A stretch of 64,000 nucleotides of DNA from Virgibacillus_P tibetensis. Its GTDB lineage: Bacteria > Bacillota > Bacilli > Bacillales > Amphibacillaceae. Below the pieces are notes generated by a model. It made no database searches. It was not told the DNA's origin and was given only the letters and a program-made list of their open reading frames with translations. The stretch is taken from NCBI RefSeq assembly GCF_036026595.1, contig NZ_JARZFX010000002.1, positions 496,001-560,000 of the forward strand, read 5' to 3'. Shown here piece after piece: positions 1 to 9,523 of the stretch (positions within the stretch are counted from its first letter, which is position 1; the number at the start of each line of letters is the position of its first letter). The translations under genes were made by a program, and so were the position numbers.

Positions 1-3000
1 ATAATTGTAAGACTACCAGGAGCTCCCCCTGCAAAGACAGGCTTACCATCCTGCATGATGATAGTTGGCGCCATAGTACTTAACGGTTTCATATGGGGTG
101 CAGCTCCATTCGGCTCTCCTTCAGCTGCAAAAGAACGTGTTCGATTAGCCAGGACATCGTTAAGCATAAAACCATAGCCAGGAACAACAATTCCGCTTCC
201 ACCAATTGATACGATCGTGTTTGTATAAGCAACAACGTTCCCATATGGATCTGCTACTGTCAAATTAATCGTTTCACTGGAACCTTCTTCTTCATCGGTG
301 TTTTCTTCCAAATCTGCATCCTCGTTAACTAGATTATCCGTTTTCATGCTCTCCACATTAGCAGCCATATCTTCAACTCGTATATCTCCTATGTGAATGC
401 CAGCACCGTCTTCTCCAAACTCATATGCACCAATCATCAGACTTCCTGAGGCGCTAACCGAGTCATCTTCTGCTACAACGTCCCATTCACTAGGTTCTTC
501 TTCATTTTCATTCCATACTTTAACAGCTAGTTCATTTCCAACAACCTTAAAACGAAGCATCATTTCTTCATCTATAAATTCATAATCAATGTCATGTAAC
601 CACGTGTTATTTCCATTTTCTGATTTCACTAAACGAATTCGATCTTGTGCAGGTCTAACATCCACCCCATAACCGTTATATGGGGAAATAGTTGGAGAAG
701 GATAATCAGCACGCAACCAGAATCTAAGATGTGGGTCTGAGTCTGTATTCAAATCTGAAAAATGAAAAGGTACAAGTAACTCAGCGTTTTCAGTTGCACT
801 CATATTAGCAACAGCAGTTCCATATGATGTATTTGCTGGTAGTTCTATACTTCCATAACCGTCACCACTTTGTTCCATGGTTGAATTTCTTGTATAAAGT
901 GTAAACTTATCACTATTCCATGGGTCACCAGCATCTCCAGTGAACTGATTAGAAAAACCTGGCTCTGTATACGCACGTTCATCTGTTTCTTCCACTGTGA
1001 TAGATCCTATTTTAAATCCACCAGCACCCGCACCGTCTCTATGCTCACGTGCACTAATGAGTAAGCTGCCTTCATCGGTAACCGAATCATCTTCTGCGAT
1101 CAGATCCCATTCTTCTGGTTCCTCTTCGCCATCTTTCCATACTTTAACAGACAATTGATCGTCTACGACCTTAAAACGCAGCCACTGCAATTCATCTGTG
1201 ACATTGTGATTAAATCGGGCAATTTCTTCAAGTGAACCATCTACAGTTTTAACTAGCCGGATACTGTTCCATGCCGATCTAATGTCCACTCCGTAACCAT
1301 TGCTCGGACTTTGAAGGTTTGTAAATCTATCCGAACGCAGCCAAAAACGCAGGTCCCTGCTTTCACCAGGTTCGATGCCAAAAGGAACAAGTAATTCCTG
1401 GTTTTCAGCTCTTTTCATTTGAGTTAATATCCTTGCAGATGACCTATTTTGATCAGCTAGTTCAATACGACCAAAGCCTTCTCCATCAAGATCGACCGTA
1501 GCACCATCTTGAGTTTCAATCGAAAACTTACGATCATCCCAAGCATCTCCTTCTTCTCCTGCAAAGTCATAGTCAAACCCTGGATCCAATTCAGGACTAA
1601 GTTCATCCGTTTCAACAACATTAATTGGTCCCACACCGAAAGAGCCACCACCATTTGTTTCCTGGAATTCTATCGTACTGATTAACAAGCGACCCGGATC
1701 AATAACCGAATCATCCTCTACAACAAGATTCCAGTACTCCGGTTCATCCTGACCATCTGCCCATACTTTTACGGATAGTTGGTTATCGACGACTTTAAAT
1801 CGCAACCATTGCAATTCATCTGTCAAATCATGATCGAACTCTGCGAATACACCACCTTCACCCTCGGCTCTGTTAATTAATCGAATATCATTGTAACCAG
1901 AGCGAATTTCTACACCGTACCCATTATGAGGACTCGAACTTAAATTAAACCCATCGGCACGTAACCAAAAGCGTAAATAACGATTAGCTCCAATATCATT
2001 AATTCGAAAAGGCACAAGTAGTTCTTGATTTTCTGACCATTTCATTTGAGCCGTAGCTCGTCCTGCTGAATTTCTGCGATCTCCTATCTCGAAATGACCG
2101 AATCCATTTCCATCTAGTTTAAAATCCGTATCATAGGACGTATCTACAAAAAATTTATCTTGATCCCAATTATCCCCCTCATCACCGGCAAAGTCATATT
2201 CAAAGTTTGCTTCCAATTCTGGTAATGGATCAGGGATATGATCTGGATTTTCTTGATAAAGCCACGCATCTCCCGGAGCTATTTTTCCAACTGCAGCTGT
2301 TTCACCGATTCTTTGACGGCGATCTTCAGCAAATCTTTTTGACATCAGTCCATCCACTGGTACATCAACATGAACTGGATCACCATGATACTGACCTCGA
2401 TCAGCAAATCCCAAACGGGAAGCCTCAATGAAATGATGGTAAAATTCAGTATCTGACATATCGGAGAGCTCATAACCTTCAAGAATATTTAATATCTCGC
2501 CAATTAACAGTCCACCACTCGACACTGGCGGCATTCCATAAAAATCATAATCTCTGTACGTGGTAGTTATTGGATCACCAGTAACTACATCATAAGCAGC
2601 AAAGTCTTCCATTGTCATATCACCAGCTAAAACTTCTGCGTGTGGGTTCTCAACTACCGGTGGCTGGTTCACCGCTTCTACTATGGCTTCTCCAATCTCA
2701 CCATTATAAAAAATATCACTACCCTTTTCAGCAATCAGCTCAAATGCATGAGCTAAATCAGGGTTTTTCAATACACTTCCTGCCTCAGGAACATCTCCAC
2801 TCTCTGTTAAAAAGATATTCGATGTAGATTCAAACAAACGGAATCGATCAGCATTTTCCGTAATTTCTCTAACTAAATTATCATCGATTACAAAGCCTTC
2901 TTTAGCCAAAGTAATTGCTGGTTGAAGAACGTCAGCTAATGTCATTGTTCCATAATCAGCTAAAGCTTCTTCCCAGGCTTTTACAGTTCCTGGAACACCA

Positions 3001-3452
3001 ACGGATCGACCACCATCTCTACGCACTTCACTTGGATAAATCTCTCCATTTTCATCTTCAAAGGCCTCAATAGTAAATGATTCTGGAGACATGGAACGAT
3101 GAGTAAGAGTGACATGCTCATCTTCCTCTTCATGGAAGATATTCATCATACCTCCGCCTCCAATTCCGCCAGAAAAAGGACGAGTTAAATTATGTACAGC
3201 TGCTGCCGCAATAGCAGCATCTATCGCATTACCGCCATTTCCCATAATATCCAAAGCTGCCTGTGAAGCTAATGGATGCTCAGACGCAACTGCTCCCCCA
3301 TTCCCTAATGCACTAGGTTCTTGTTCATTGTAAGGGTTTTCAAAGTTATCATCATAGTCAAATCCGGTAGCCTGTCCAACCATAGTAGGTGATAAAACTA
3401 TCGAAATACTTAATAAAATACATAATAACTGTTTGTGCTTCCACTTAGACAT
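1..3452 (-). CDS. Secreted gamma-glutamyltransferase with three inserted LamG-like repeats (3' end outside window)
   Basis: Gamma-glutamyltranspeptidases are N-terminal-nucleophile hydrolases that cleave gamma-glutamyl bonds (glutathione, poly-gamma-glutamate) outside the cell. Seen: a basic then hydrophobic signal peptide (about residues 1-30), a GGT large-subunit region with a GGNAIDAAIA motif near residue 75, and the small-subunit start TINLTVAD. Its threonine, about residue 1061, aligns with the self-processing nucleophile of B. subtilis GGT (TTHFTVAD). The later GGAPGS motif lies near the window edge. Between the two halves are three repeats of roughly 205 residues, starting near 418, 624 and 830, each opening with an F-(T/A)-G-(D/E)-x-GD-x-W motif and carrying an LRFWLR motif and a V-KVW-motif. 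Ordinary GGTs are about 580 residues; this one exceeds 1150. The frame is continuous from the start to position 59. Start chosen from GAGGAGG seven bases upstream. The repeats look like LamG/concanavalin-like binding modules, which is inference. Confidence 0.85.
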   Translation of the reverse strand, partial: MSKWKHKQLLCILLSISIVLSPTMVGQATGFDYDDNFENPYNEQEPSALGNGGAVASEHPLASQAALDIMGNGGNAIDAAIAAAAVHNLTRPFSGGIGGGGMMNIFHEEEDEHVTLTHRSMSPESFTIEAFEDENGEIYPSEVRRDGGRSVGVPGTVKAWEEALADYGTMTLADVLQPAITLAKEGFVIDDNLVREITENADRFRLFESTSNIFLTESGDVPEAGSVLKNPDLAHAFELIAEKGSDIFYNGEIGEAIVEAVNQPPVVENPHAEVLAGDMTMEDFAAYDVVTGDPITTTYRDYDFYGMPPVSSGGLLIGEILNILEGYELSDMSDTEFYHHFIEASRLGFADRGQYHGDPVHVDVPVDGLMSKRFAEDRRQRIGETAAVGKIAPGDAWLYQENPDHIPDPLPELEANFEYDFAGDEGDNWDQDKFFVDTSYDTDFKLDGNGFGHFEIGDRRNSAGRATAQMKWSENQELLVPFRINDIGANRYLRFWLRADGFNLSSSPHNGYGVEIRSGYNDIRLINRAEGEGGVFAEFDHDLTDELQWLRFKVVDNQLSVKVWADGQDEPEYWNLVVEDDSVIDPGRLLISTIEFQETNGGGSFGVGPINVVETDELSPELDPGFDYDFAGEEGDAWDDRKFSIETQDGATVDLDGEGFGRIELADQNRSSARILTQMKRAENQELLVPFGIEPGESRDLRFWLRSDRFTNLQSPSNGYGVDIRSAWNSIRLVKTVDGSLEEIARFNHNVTDELQWLRFKVVDDQLSVKVWKDGEEEPEEWDLIAEDDSVTDEGSLLISAREHRDGAGAGGFKIGSITVEETDERAYTEPGFSNQFTGDAGDPWNSDKFTLYTRNSTMEQSGDGYGSIELPANTSYGTAVANMSATENAELLVPFHFSDLNTDSDPHLRFWLRADYPSPTISPYNGYGVDVRPAQDRIRLVKSENGNNTWLHDIDYEFIDEEMMLRFKVVGNELAVKVWNENEEEPSEWDVVAEDDSVSASGSLMIGAYEFGEDGAGIHIGDIRVEDMAANVESMKTDNLVNEDADLEENTDEEEGSSETINLTVADPYGNVVAYTNTIVSIGGSGIVVPGYGFMLNDVLANRTRSFAAEGEPNGAAPHMKPLSTMAPTIIMQDGKPVFAGGAPGSLTI

Positions 3453-3878
3453 TAACTTCCTCCTCTTAAATGTTTTATTTTAACTTAGTTATACATGAAC
3501 CCCTTTCCTCCCCCAATCCTTCATATTCAAGTGTTTATATATCATTGGATTGTTTAAAATTAATTCTATATTATAAAAATTTAAAAAACAATTCATTGTG
3601 ATAAAATGAGTATGTAGATCTATTCGTTGCTTTTAGTGGTTCTTTTTACCCAACAGAAGAATGTAAACTGTATGTATTCATTTAAAACCAGAAAGTCATT
3701 TATTTACTCTTCGTATCAAAAAAATCCCCTGTAGAGATTCTACAGAGGATAGAGAATAAACCTTATTCGGTGTGTGTTCTTGCCTTCTCTCTAAAAGGTT
3801 GAACCTATTGCAATAAACGAGAGGGAAAAGTAACTATTGTAGTTCCCTTTGTTAATAGATCTTCAACCAAAGAATCTA
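3453..3878. other. Intergenic region upstream of the GGT gene
   Basis: About 425 bases without a convincing gene. It holds the leader of the leftward GGT gene (GAGGAGG at about 3459-3465) and, at 3718-3750, the terminator of the gabT-gabD operon. The rest is very AT-rich and shows nothing I recognise. Confidence 0.6.
3718..3750 (-). terminator. Rho-independent terminator of gabT-gabD
   Basis: Read on the minus strand, CTGTAGA and TCTACAG pair around a three-base loop, the stem is extended by ATCC/GGGAT, and seven T follow. It lies about 130 bases past the gabD stop. Confidence 0.85.
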
Positions 3879-5270
3879 TTACAAATTTCCTATAGACAAA
3901 TACTTCGTTTCCAGATACGGATCAATGCCTTCTGAGCCACCTTCTCGACCAAGTCCACTCTCTTTCATTCCACCAAAAGGAGCATGGGCAGCAGAAGGAG
4001 CACCATCATTCCAGCCGAGTATTCCAAAGTCCAGTTGTTCATGTAAATACGTGCCCGTTTTATAATTATTGGTAAAGAAATATGCTGCCAGGCCATATGG
4101 CGTACCATTTGCAATAGCTATTGCCTCATCAATTTCCTTGAAGGTTGAAATAGGTATAATCGGACCAAATGTTTCCTCCTGCATGATCTTCATATCGGAA
4201 TCCACATTATTTAATACAGTAGGATGAACAAAGAAATAACCTTCATCTCTATTCGCATCGTATTCATTGCCGTGAAGAACTTCGGCTCCTTTTTCAATCG
4301 CATCATTCACCTGGGACACAATCTTTTCAAAGCCCTTTTCATTAATAACTGGTCCTACTTGCGTATCTTTTTCCAATCCATTGCCAACTTTTAATGCTCT
4401 GACTTTTTCAGTCAGTTTTTCAGCGTATTCTTCTGCAATGCTTTCATGCACAAGAACGCGATTCACACAAATACAGGTTTGACCAGCATTTCTGAATTTG
4501 GAAGCGACCGTTTGCTCTACAGCAAAATCAATATCTGCATCCTCTGCTATAATCATTGGAGCATGTCCGCCTAATTCCATGGAGACATGTTTAACCGTAT
4601 CGGCACTATTTTTAATTAGTAATTTTCCAACAGGGGTAGAGCCTGTGAAGGTAATCTTTCGGACAAACTCGCTATCTGTAAATAGACTTCCAACCTCACT
4701 GCCTATTCCATTGACACATTGTAATACATCTGACGGAATACCTGCTTCGTATGCCAGTTCAACCAGTTTCATTGTTGTTAATGGGGTTTCTTCTGCCGGT
4801 TTAACGACAAATGTACACCCGGCAGCTAAAGCAGGTGCTGCCTTTCTAGTCATCATTGCTGCTGGAAAATTCCATGGTGTAATCGCCGCAACTAACCCAA
4901 CTGGTTGGCGACTTACCATAATACGTTTAGTTTCTGAAGCAGCTGGAATCGTACGTCCATATAAACGCTTCGCTTCTTCTGCGTACCAGTCAATATAACT
5001 TGTTGCATAATCGACTTCACCCAGGGATTCCTGTATCGGTTTTCCGCTTTCAAGTGTCATCGTTTCTGCAATTACCTCTTTATTTTCCTGTATTTTCAAA
5101 GACCAGTTCTTAAGTAAACGAGCACGTTCGTGGGCATTAACTTTTGACCAGCTTTGAAAACTTTCGTGCCCTCTCTTTAATGCCTGGTTAATCTCTTCTT
5201 CCGTGTTCTTCCGTACCTCTTGAATTAATTGACCTGTCGCAGGATTTTTTACTTTAATCGATTTTGTCAT
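3879..5270 (-). CDS. gabD: NAD(P)-dependent succinate-semialdehyde dehydrogenase
   Basis: Oxidises succinate semialdehyde, the product of GABA transamination, to succinate for the TCA cycle. At 463 residues it has the usual aldehyde dehydrogenase length. Visible motifs: TPWNFP substrate/cofactor loop, KPAEETP, MELGGHAP with the general-base glutamate, and the catalytic cysteine in FRNAGQTC (about residue 265), then the EETFGP motif. The frame is open eight codons further upstream, but the ATG at 5270 sits seven bases behind GGGAGG and gives the expected N-terminus MTKSIKV. It is the second gene of an operon with gabT, about 65 bases downstream of it, and ends before a clear terminator. Other members of the family (for example glutarate semialdehyde dehydrogenase) look similar; the gabT/gabR context decides the call. 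Confidence 0.93.
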   Translation of the reverse strand: MTKSIKVKNPATGQLIQEVRKNTEEEINQALKRGHESFQSWSKVNAHERARLLKNWSLKIQENKEVIAETMTLESGKPIQESLGEVDYATSYIDWYAEEAKRLYGRTIPAASETKRIMVSRQPVGLVAAITPWNFPAAMMTRKAAPALAAGCTFVVKPAEETPLTTMKLVELAYEAGIPSDVLQCVNGIGSEVGSLFTDSEFVRKITFTGSTPVGKLLIKNSADTVKHVSMELGGHAPMIIAEDADIDFAVEQTVASKFRNAGQTCICVNRVLVHESIAEEYAEKLTEKVRALKVGNGLEKDTQVGPVINEKGFEKIVSQVNDAIEKGAEVLHGNEYDANRDEGYFFVHPTVLNNVDSDMKIMQEETFGPIIPISTFKEIDEAIAIANGTPYGLAAYFFTNNYKTGTYLHEQLDFGILGWNDGAPSAAHAPFGGMKESGLGREGGSEGIDPYLETKYLSIGNL

Positions 5271-5335
5271 CTTTTTACCTCCCTTTAGCAATACACACGT
5301 CTTATCTTTTAGCTTTCTTTTTCAATAGGTAAGCA

Positions 5336-6637
5336 TTATGCAAAGGATTTTTCCAGTATGGATAAACCTTTGGCTAATTCTTCATCTGTAATGACTAATG
5401 GTGCCAGGAACCGAACAACATTTCCATGTAAACCTGCCGCTAGTAATAATAGACCATTGTCATTTGCGTTTTTCACGATCGCACCTGTTTTATTTTTATC
5501 AGGCACCTTCGTTGTACGATTATCAACTATTTCAATTGCAACCATAGAACCTAAGCGACGAATTTCTCCTGCATATTCATGCTTTTCCTGTAGTTCCTTT
5601 AATTTATCTTCAATTTTTTTCCCAAGTATTTCAGATTTAGAGAGTAAATCCTCTTCTTGAATAATATCAATTACAGCTAATGCAGCAGCACAAGCAACTG
5701 GACTTCCAGCATAAGTACCTCCTAGTTCCCCCGGATTCGCAGCATCTAATATCTCTGTTCTACCTACAACGCCACTTAAAGGTAGTCCGGCAGCTAATGA
5801 TTTTGAAACCGTAATAAGATCCGGAACCACGTCAAAGTGCTCAATTCCAAATAATTTCCCTGTTCGTCCAAATCCTGTTTGAATTTCGTCAGCTACAAAA
5901 ACAATTCCATGCTCTTTACAGAATTCACTTACGAACTGCACGAACTTTTTCGGTGGAATAATGAATCCACCTTCACCCTGAACAGGTTCCATGACAACGC
6001 AGGCAACCGTTTCTGGAGCTACTGTTGCTATAAAAAATTCTTTGAACTCCTCGATCATGTTGTCGATATATTCTTCTTCTGTCAAATTAGCTGGCTTACG
6101 GTATACATACGGATATGGTGCCTGGTATACTTCTGGAGAAAAAGGTCCAAACCCAAACTTATATGGCTTTACCTTACTTGTCATACTCATCGTCATATTC
6201 GTTCTGCCATGAAATCCTCTTACAAAAGATACGACTGCCTGTCTGCCAGTATATTTGCGGGAAACTTTAACTGCGTTTTCAACAGCTTCTGCCCCTGAAT
6301 TTAGAAGTAAAGCCTGTTTATCGAAATCTCCAGGCGTAATCTGACATAATTTTTCTGCCAAATAAATATATCCCTCGTACATCATCACATTGAAACCAGG
6401 ATGCAGGAATTTTTCTACTTGGTTCTTTACTGCTTCATTAACTTTTGGATGACTATGTCCCACATTTAATGTTCCAATAGCACCTGCAAAGTCGATCCAT
6501 TCATTTTCATACTTATCCGTTATGGTTGCACCCTCTGCATGCTGAGCAATATTTAAATTGCCATTACTGACACCCTTAGGTATATATTTTTTTCGTTTAT
6601 TTTGTAATTCTTCTGTTGATATGTGTAACGTTTCCAT
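5336..6637 (-). CDS. gabT: 4-aminobutyrate aminotransferase (PLP-dependent, class III)
   Basis: Transfers the amino group of GABA to 2-oxoglutarate, giving succinate semialdehyde for GabD. It has 433 residues, the family length. Class III features: GVSNGNLNIA near the N-terminus, the cofactor-binding SGAEAVENAVK, FHGRT, EPVQGEGGF, the VADEIQTGFGRTG stretch with the pyridine-binding aspartate, and the Schiff-base lysine in SKSLAAGLPLSG. It starts behind a GGGGG-type ribosome site and is divergent from gabR. A C-terminal LAAGLHGN motif is typical of GabT rather than ornithine or diaminobutyrate enzymes. Confidence 0.94.
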   Translation of the reverse strand: METLHISTEELQNKRKKYIPKGVSNGNLNIAQHAEGATITDKYENEWIDFAGAIGTLNVGHSHPKVNEAVKNQVEKFLHPGFNVMMYEGYIYLAEKLCQITPGDFDKQALLLNSGAEAVENAVKVSRKYTGRQAVVSFVRGFHGRTNMTMSMTSKVKPYKFGFGPFSPEVYQAPYPYVYRKPANLTEEEYIDNMIEEFKEFFIATVAPETVACVVMEPVQGEGGFIIPPKKFVQFVSEFCKEHGIVFVADEIQTGFGRTGKLFGIEHFDVVPDLITVSKSLAAGLPLSGVVGRTEILDAANPGELGGTYAGSPVACAAALAVIDIIQEEDLLSKSEILGKKIEDKLKELQEKHEYAGEIRRLGSMVAIEIVDNRTTKVPDKNKTGAIVKNANDNGLLLLAAGLHGNVVRFLAPLVITDEELAKGLSILEKSFA

Positions 6638-6744
6638 CTATTTACCCCCTAATTATGTAAGAATATAGACTAGTATGACAAAATATTGGTACAATAAAAA
6701 GCACCAGATTCCTATTTTTTTAGGTACCAGAAAGAGGGTTGCAC
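6638..6744. promoter_or_regulatory. Divergent gabT/gabR control region with GTACC repeats
   Basis: This 107-base gap separates divergent gabT and gabR. On the minus strand a TTGTCA box and TACATA box 16 bases apart could drive gabT with a very short leader. Two GTACC copies in the same (minus) orientation lie at 6688-6692 and 6723-6727, and a related CACCA at about 6702. B. subtilis GabR binds direct ATACCA repeats, so these are candidate GabR sites, but the 35-base period here differs from the B. subtilis arrangement as I recall it. Confidence 0.4.
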
Positions 6745-8160
6745 ATGTTTTTTTTAGAACTAGATAAGAAAGGGAAGTCGACTTATATTTACCAGCAAAT
6801 CTATGAACAATTAAAAAGCTCTATTTTAGAACATAAATTAACAGAGAACGAAAAGCTGCCTTCCAAAAGAAAATTAGCTGATAGCTTGGATATTAGTATC
6901 AATTCTGTCTCAAACGCATATGAACAATTACTTGCTGAAGGGTATATCTACACAATTGAAAGAAAAGGATATTACGTTGAAAATATCACGGGGTTTATAC
7001 ATAATAATGACGGTGCCAAAAATAACTTACCAGTTGATTTAGAGGAAAGTTTCTATGATAAGGAGGGATGGCTCTCTCTATCCCATATGACTGCAAATAT
7101 ATCCATGTTTCCTTTTAAGGAATGGGTTAAATGCCAGAATAAAGCGATAGACAATTATAAAAATGAACTCTCTGAGATCGCTCACCCTCAAGGCCCTTAT
7201 GTTGTAAGAAAAACAATTTCCCAAATGATTGCACAATCACGAGGCGTTAAATGTTACCCAGAACAAATTATTATTGGTACTGGAACACAACCCCTAATGT
7301 GGCAATTAATGAATTTACAAAAATTGAGTAGTAAAATTGCTGTTGAAGATCCGGGATATTCCCGCATTTATCAATTATTAAAAAGCATGAACTACGATGT
7401 ATCACCTGTAACATTAGATAACAAAGGGATAGATATACATGAAATTGAAGCCATTGATCCAAACATTTTATTCATTACACCATCACATCAATTCCCAACC
7501 GGAACAATTATGCCGATTTCGAGACGGATTGAACTCTTAAATTGGGCGTCGACTTCCACCAACAGATATATTGTTGAAGATGATTATGATAGTGAATTTA
7601 AGTATGGAACAGATAATATTCCCTCTTTGCAAAGCTTGGATCAAAATCACCGGGTAATATATGCTGGTACTTTTTCAAAAACACTCTTACCAAGTTTCCG
7701 AATTAGTTATATCGTGTTACCTCCTGAATTATTAAGAGCGTATCAGAATTATTATTCCGATTGGGTACAGGGAAGTAATACACTCAGTTTATATACATTA
7801 CATTACTTTATTAAAGGTGGAGAATACGCCAAACATATTAAGCGAATGAATCACCACTACGAAATGAAAAGAAAAACGTTGATCAAACAACTTCAAGCAA
7901 CATTTAAGGATAATATCGACATTCAAAATGTCCCTGCCGGCCTTCATTTTCTTGCCCATTTCAAAACAGAGAAGAGGTACGGGGAAATTGAAGATATGGC
8001 AAAGAAAGAAAAGCTTGAAGTATATTCCATAAAACGATTTATGTTAAAGGAAAAAGAACTTGAAGGAAATAGCATTCAATTAGTAATAGGGTTTGCAAAT
8101 ATAAAAACTGAGGATATTGAGCAAGCTGTAGACAGGCTATACCGGATTATTAACAATTGA
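6745..8160 (+). CDS. gabR: GabR, MocR-type transcriptional regulator of GABA genes
   Basis: GabR activates gabTD in response to GABA and PLP and represses its own gene. The protein has a GntR-type winged helix at about residues 8-80 (ending in IERKGYYVE) and a class I aminotransferase-like domain at about 110-465. The PLP lysine in FSKTLLPSFR falls at residue 312, matching the B. subtilis GabR lysine as I recall it. The YIVEDDYDSEF motif supplies the cofactor-contacting aspartate. A TTG two codons upstream is possible, but AGAGGG ends six bases before the ATG at 6745. Divergent from gabT. The assignment rests on both sequence and neighbourhood. Confidence 0.93.
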   Translation: MFFLELDKKGKSTYIYQQIYEQLKSSILEHKLTENEKLPSKRKLADSLDISINSVSNAYEQLLAEGYIYTIERKGYYVENITGFIHNNDGAKNNLPVDLEESFYDKEGWLSLSHMTANISMFPFKEWVKCQNKAIDNYKNELSEIAHPQGPYVVRKTISQMIAQSRGVKCYPEQIIIGTGTQPLMWQLMNLQKLSSKIAVEDPGYSRIYQLLKSMNYDVSPVTLDNKGIDIHEIEAIDPNILFITPSHQFPTGTIMPISRRIELLNWASTSTNRYIVEDDYDSEFKYGTDNIPSLQSLDQNHRVIYAGTFSKTLLPSFRISYIVLPPELLRAYQNYYSDWVQGSNTLSLYTLHYFIKGGEYAKHIKRMNHHYEMKRKTLIKQLQATFKDNIDIQNVPAGLHFLAHFKTEKRYGEIEDMAKKEKLEVYSIKRFMLKEKELEGNSIQLVIGFANIKTEDIEQAVDRLYRIINN

Positions 8161-8482
8161 TCAATTACTCCTATTGGAAAAGAAACCACAACGAATATTA
8201 AGTAGTTCCGTTTAGAAGGAGAAGCATCATAAACAGCATATTGAGTAGCATATCTAATAACAGAGTGAAAATGGTTATGATCATCTTCGAATTAGGTTGC
8301 TAATAATATTGCACATCGTCACGTTATTTTAACCCTTCCTAAAAAGTTACAAAGGGTAATTATTATTTTATGTTAAACTAAGTATATATGATTGTGAAAA
8401 TTCAGTTCTTTTATAGAAGTAGTAGAAAAGTATAATAAAACTTAAATAACATAGATATAAATACGTATGGAGGATTGAGAGT
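8161..8482. other. Intergenic region after gabR
   Basis: About 320 AT-rich bases. A weak hairpin (AACCCTT pairing with AAGGGTAA, about 8330-8356) followed by T-rich DNA may terminate gabR. AGGAGG-like bases at 8468-8474 precede the next gene. Nothing else is recognised. Confidence 0.45.
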
Positions 8483-8911
8483 GTGGATGTAAATGGATTT
8501 GCATATTCTGCAAGCTTGACTAATGCTTTGACGATTGAGATTCCAGAGAGTAAATGGGATATTCAATTGATTCCAGAGTTAGGTACATTGAGAAAATTAT
8601 TTATACATATAGTTCGGGTAAGAGATGTATATAGTGATGGACTTAGAACTGGAAAAGTTGAATTTCCTGGCATATTACCATCAAATGAAAATATAATTGA
8701 TGAAATGGAAAGAAGTATGGAAGAGTTAGCTTCAGCATTTAGACAAACAAAATTCAAACAAATAAAAATGGGTTCAGATTATTTGTCAATCGCTGAACTA
8801 CAAGGTACAACAATACAACACGAAAGTATTCATCAAGGACAATACTATGTGGCACTTAAACAGTCAGGGGTTGGGTTACCTAAACAGTGGGTTCAGGACT
8901 GGAATATGTAA
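8483..8911 (+). CDS. DinB-like four-helix-bundle protein
   Basis: DinB/YfiT-like proteins are small four-helix-bundle metalloproteins, often thiol-dependent transferases or of unknown role. This 142-residue protein shows the usual spaced histidines: one in the second helix (KLFIHIVRVRD), and HESIHQGQYY in the last third, followed by the typical QSGVGLPKQW ending. It uses a GTG start with GGAGG about eight bases upstream. The ATG-less start was kept because the next in-frame ATG would remove the first helix. Substrate unknown. Confidence 0.72.
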   Translation: MDVNGFAYSASLTNALTIEIPESKWDIQLIPELGTLRKLFIHIVRVRDVYSDGLRTGKVEFPGILPSNENIIDEMERSMEELASAFRQTKFKQIKMGSDYLSIAELQGTTIQHESIHQGQYYVALKQSGVGLPKQWVQDWNM

Positions 8912-9141
8912 AACATTAGAAATGTAAAGTTTTTGATAATATGTACTTAAAGTAACGCAAGAGTTGAATACGATTACGTTTATAAGATCTATTAGTTCTG
9001 AATTAGCTGAAAAGCTGATTTTTGAGTTGAAACATTTTTTCATTATAAGTAAATTAAGAAAAAAGTAGGTTTTCCCAAAAATAGGCCAATAAAGGCTTGG
9101 TATGTATAAAAATGGTAGGTTCACAAGAGGAGGTATTATTA

Positions 9142-9523
9142 ATGGAATTTACTCACACTCGGTTACTTGTAGACAATTATAAAGAATGTTTTCTATTTTA
9201 TAGAGATGTATTGGGATTTGATGTTACTTGGGGAGATGAAAATTCTAATTATGCTGATTTCAAATTTAATGGTGCTACTTTAGGTATTTTTGAACGTAAA
9301 CAGATGGTTGAAGCTCTAGGTGAGGAATATTCTACTGATATTGAAAAAAGCTGATAGAACAGCTTTAATTTTTAAAGTAAAAAGCGTGGAAGAGACATAT
9401 CAAGAATTAAAAAGTAAAGTAAAGTTTATCACTAAACCGACTGAACAAAGAGATTGGGGCATCAAGGTAGCTCATTTTAGAGATCCTGCAGCTTCACTTA
9501 TAGAGATTTACGAAAGCATCTAA
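9142..9523 (+). pseudogene. VOC (glyoxalase/bleomycin-resistance fold) protein, frameshifted
   Basis: A small VOC-family protein of about 125 residues is split by one frameshift. The first half (MEFTHTRLLVDNYKECFLFY onward) ends in a TGA right after an A6 run at 9344-9349. The second half, from about ADRTALIFKV to the terminal HFRDPAASLIEIYE motif, continues in the +2 frame. Removing one A from the run restores a single reading frame. An AGGAGG site precedes the ATG at 9142. This may be a real mutation, a phase-variable tract or a sequencing error in a homopolymer. Confidence 0.8.

Noticed and set aside
4498..4998. Open frame of 166 codons on the plus strand
   Set aside because: It is the antisense shadow of gabD, which has full aldehyde dehydrogenase motifs and a good ribosome site. 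The antisense product shows no family resemblance.
5879..6298. Open frame of 139 codons on the plus strand
   Set aside because: Antisense to gabT. It lacks a ribosome site and domain features.
6610..6637. cre-like ATGGAAACGTTACACA over the gabT start codon
   Set aside because: At least two mismatches in the conserved half-site and it is explained by the first codons of gabT.
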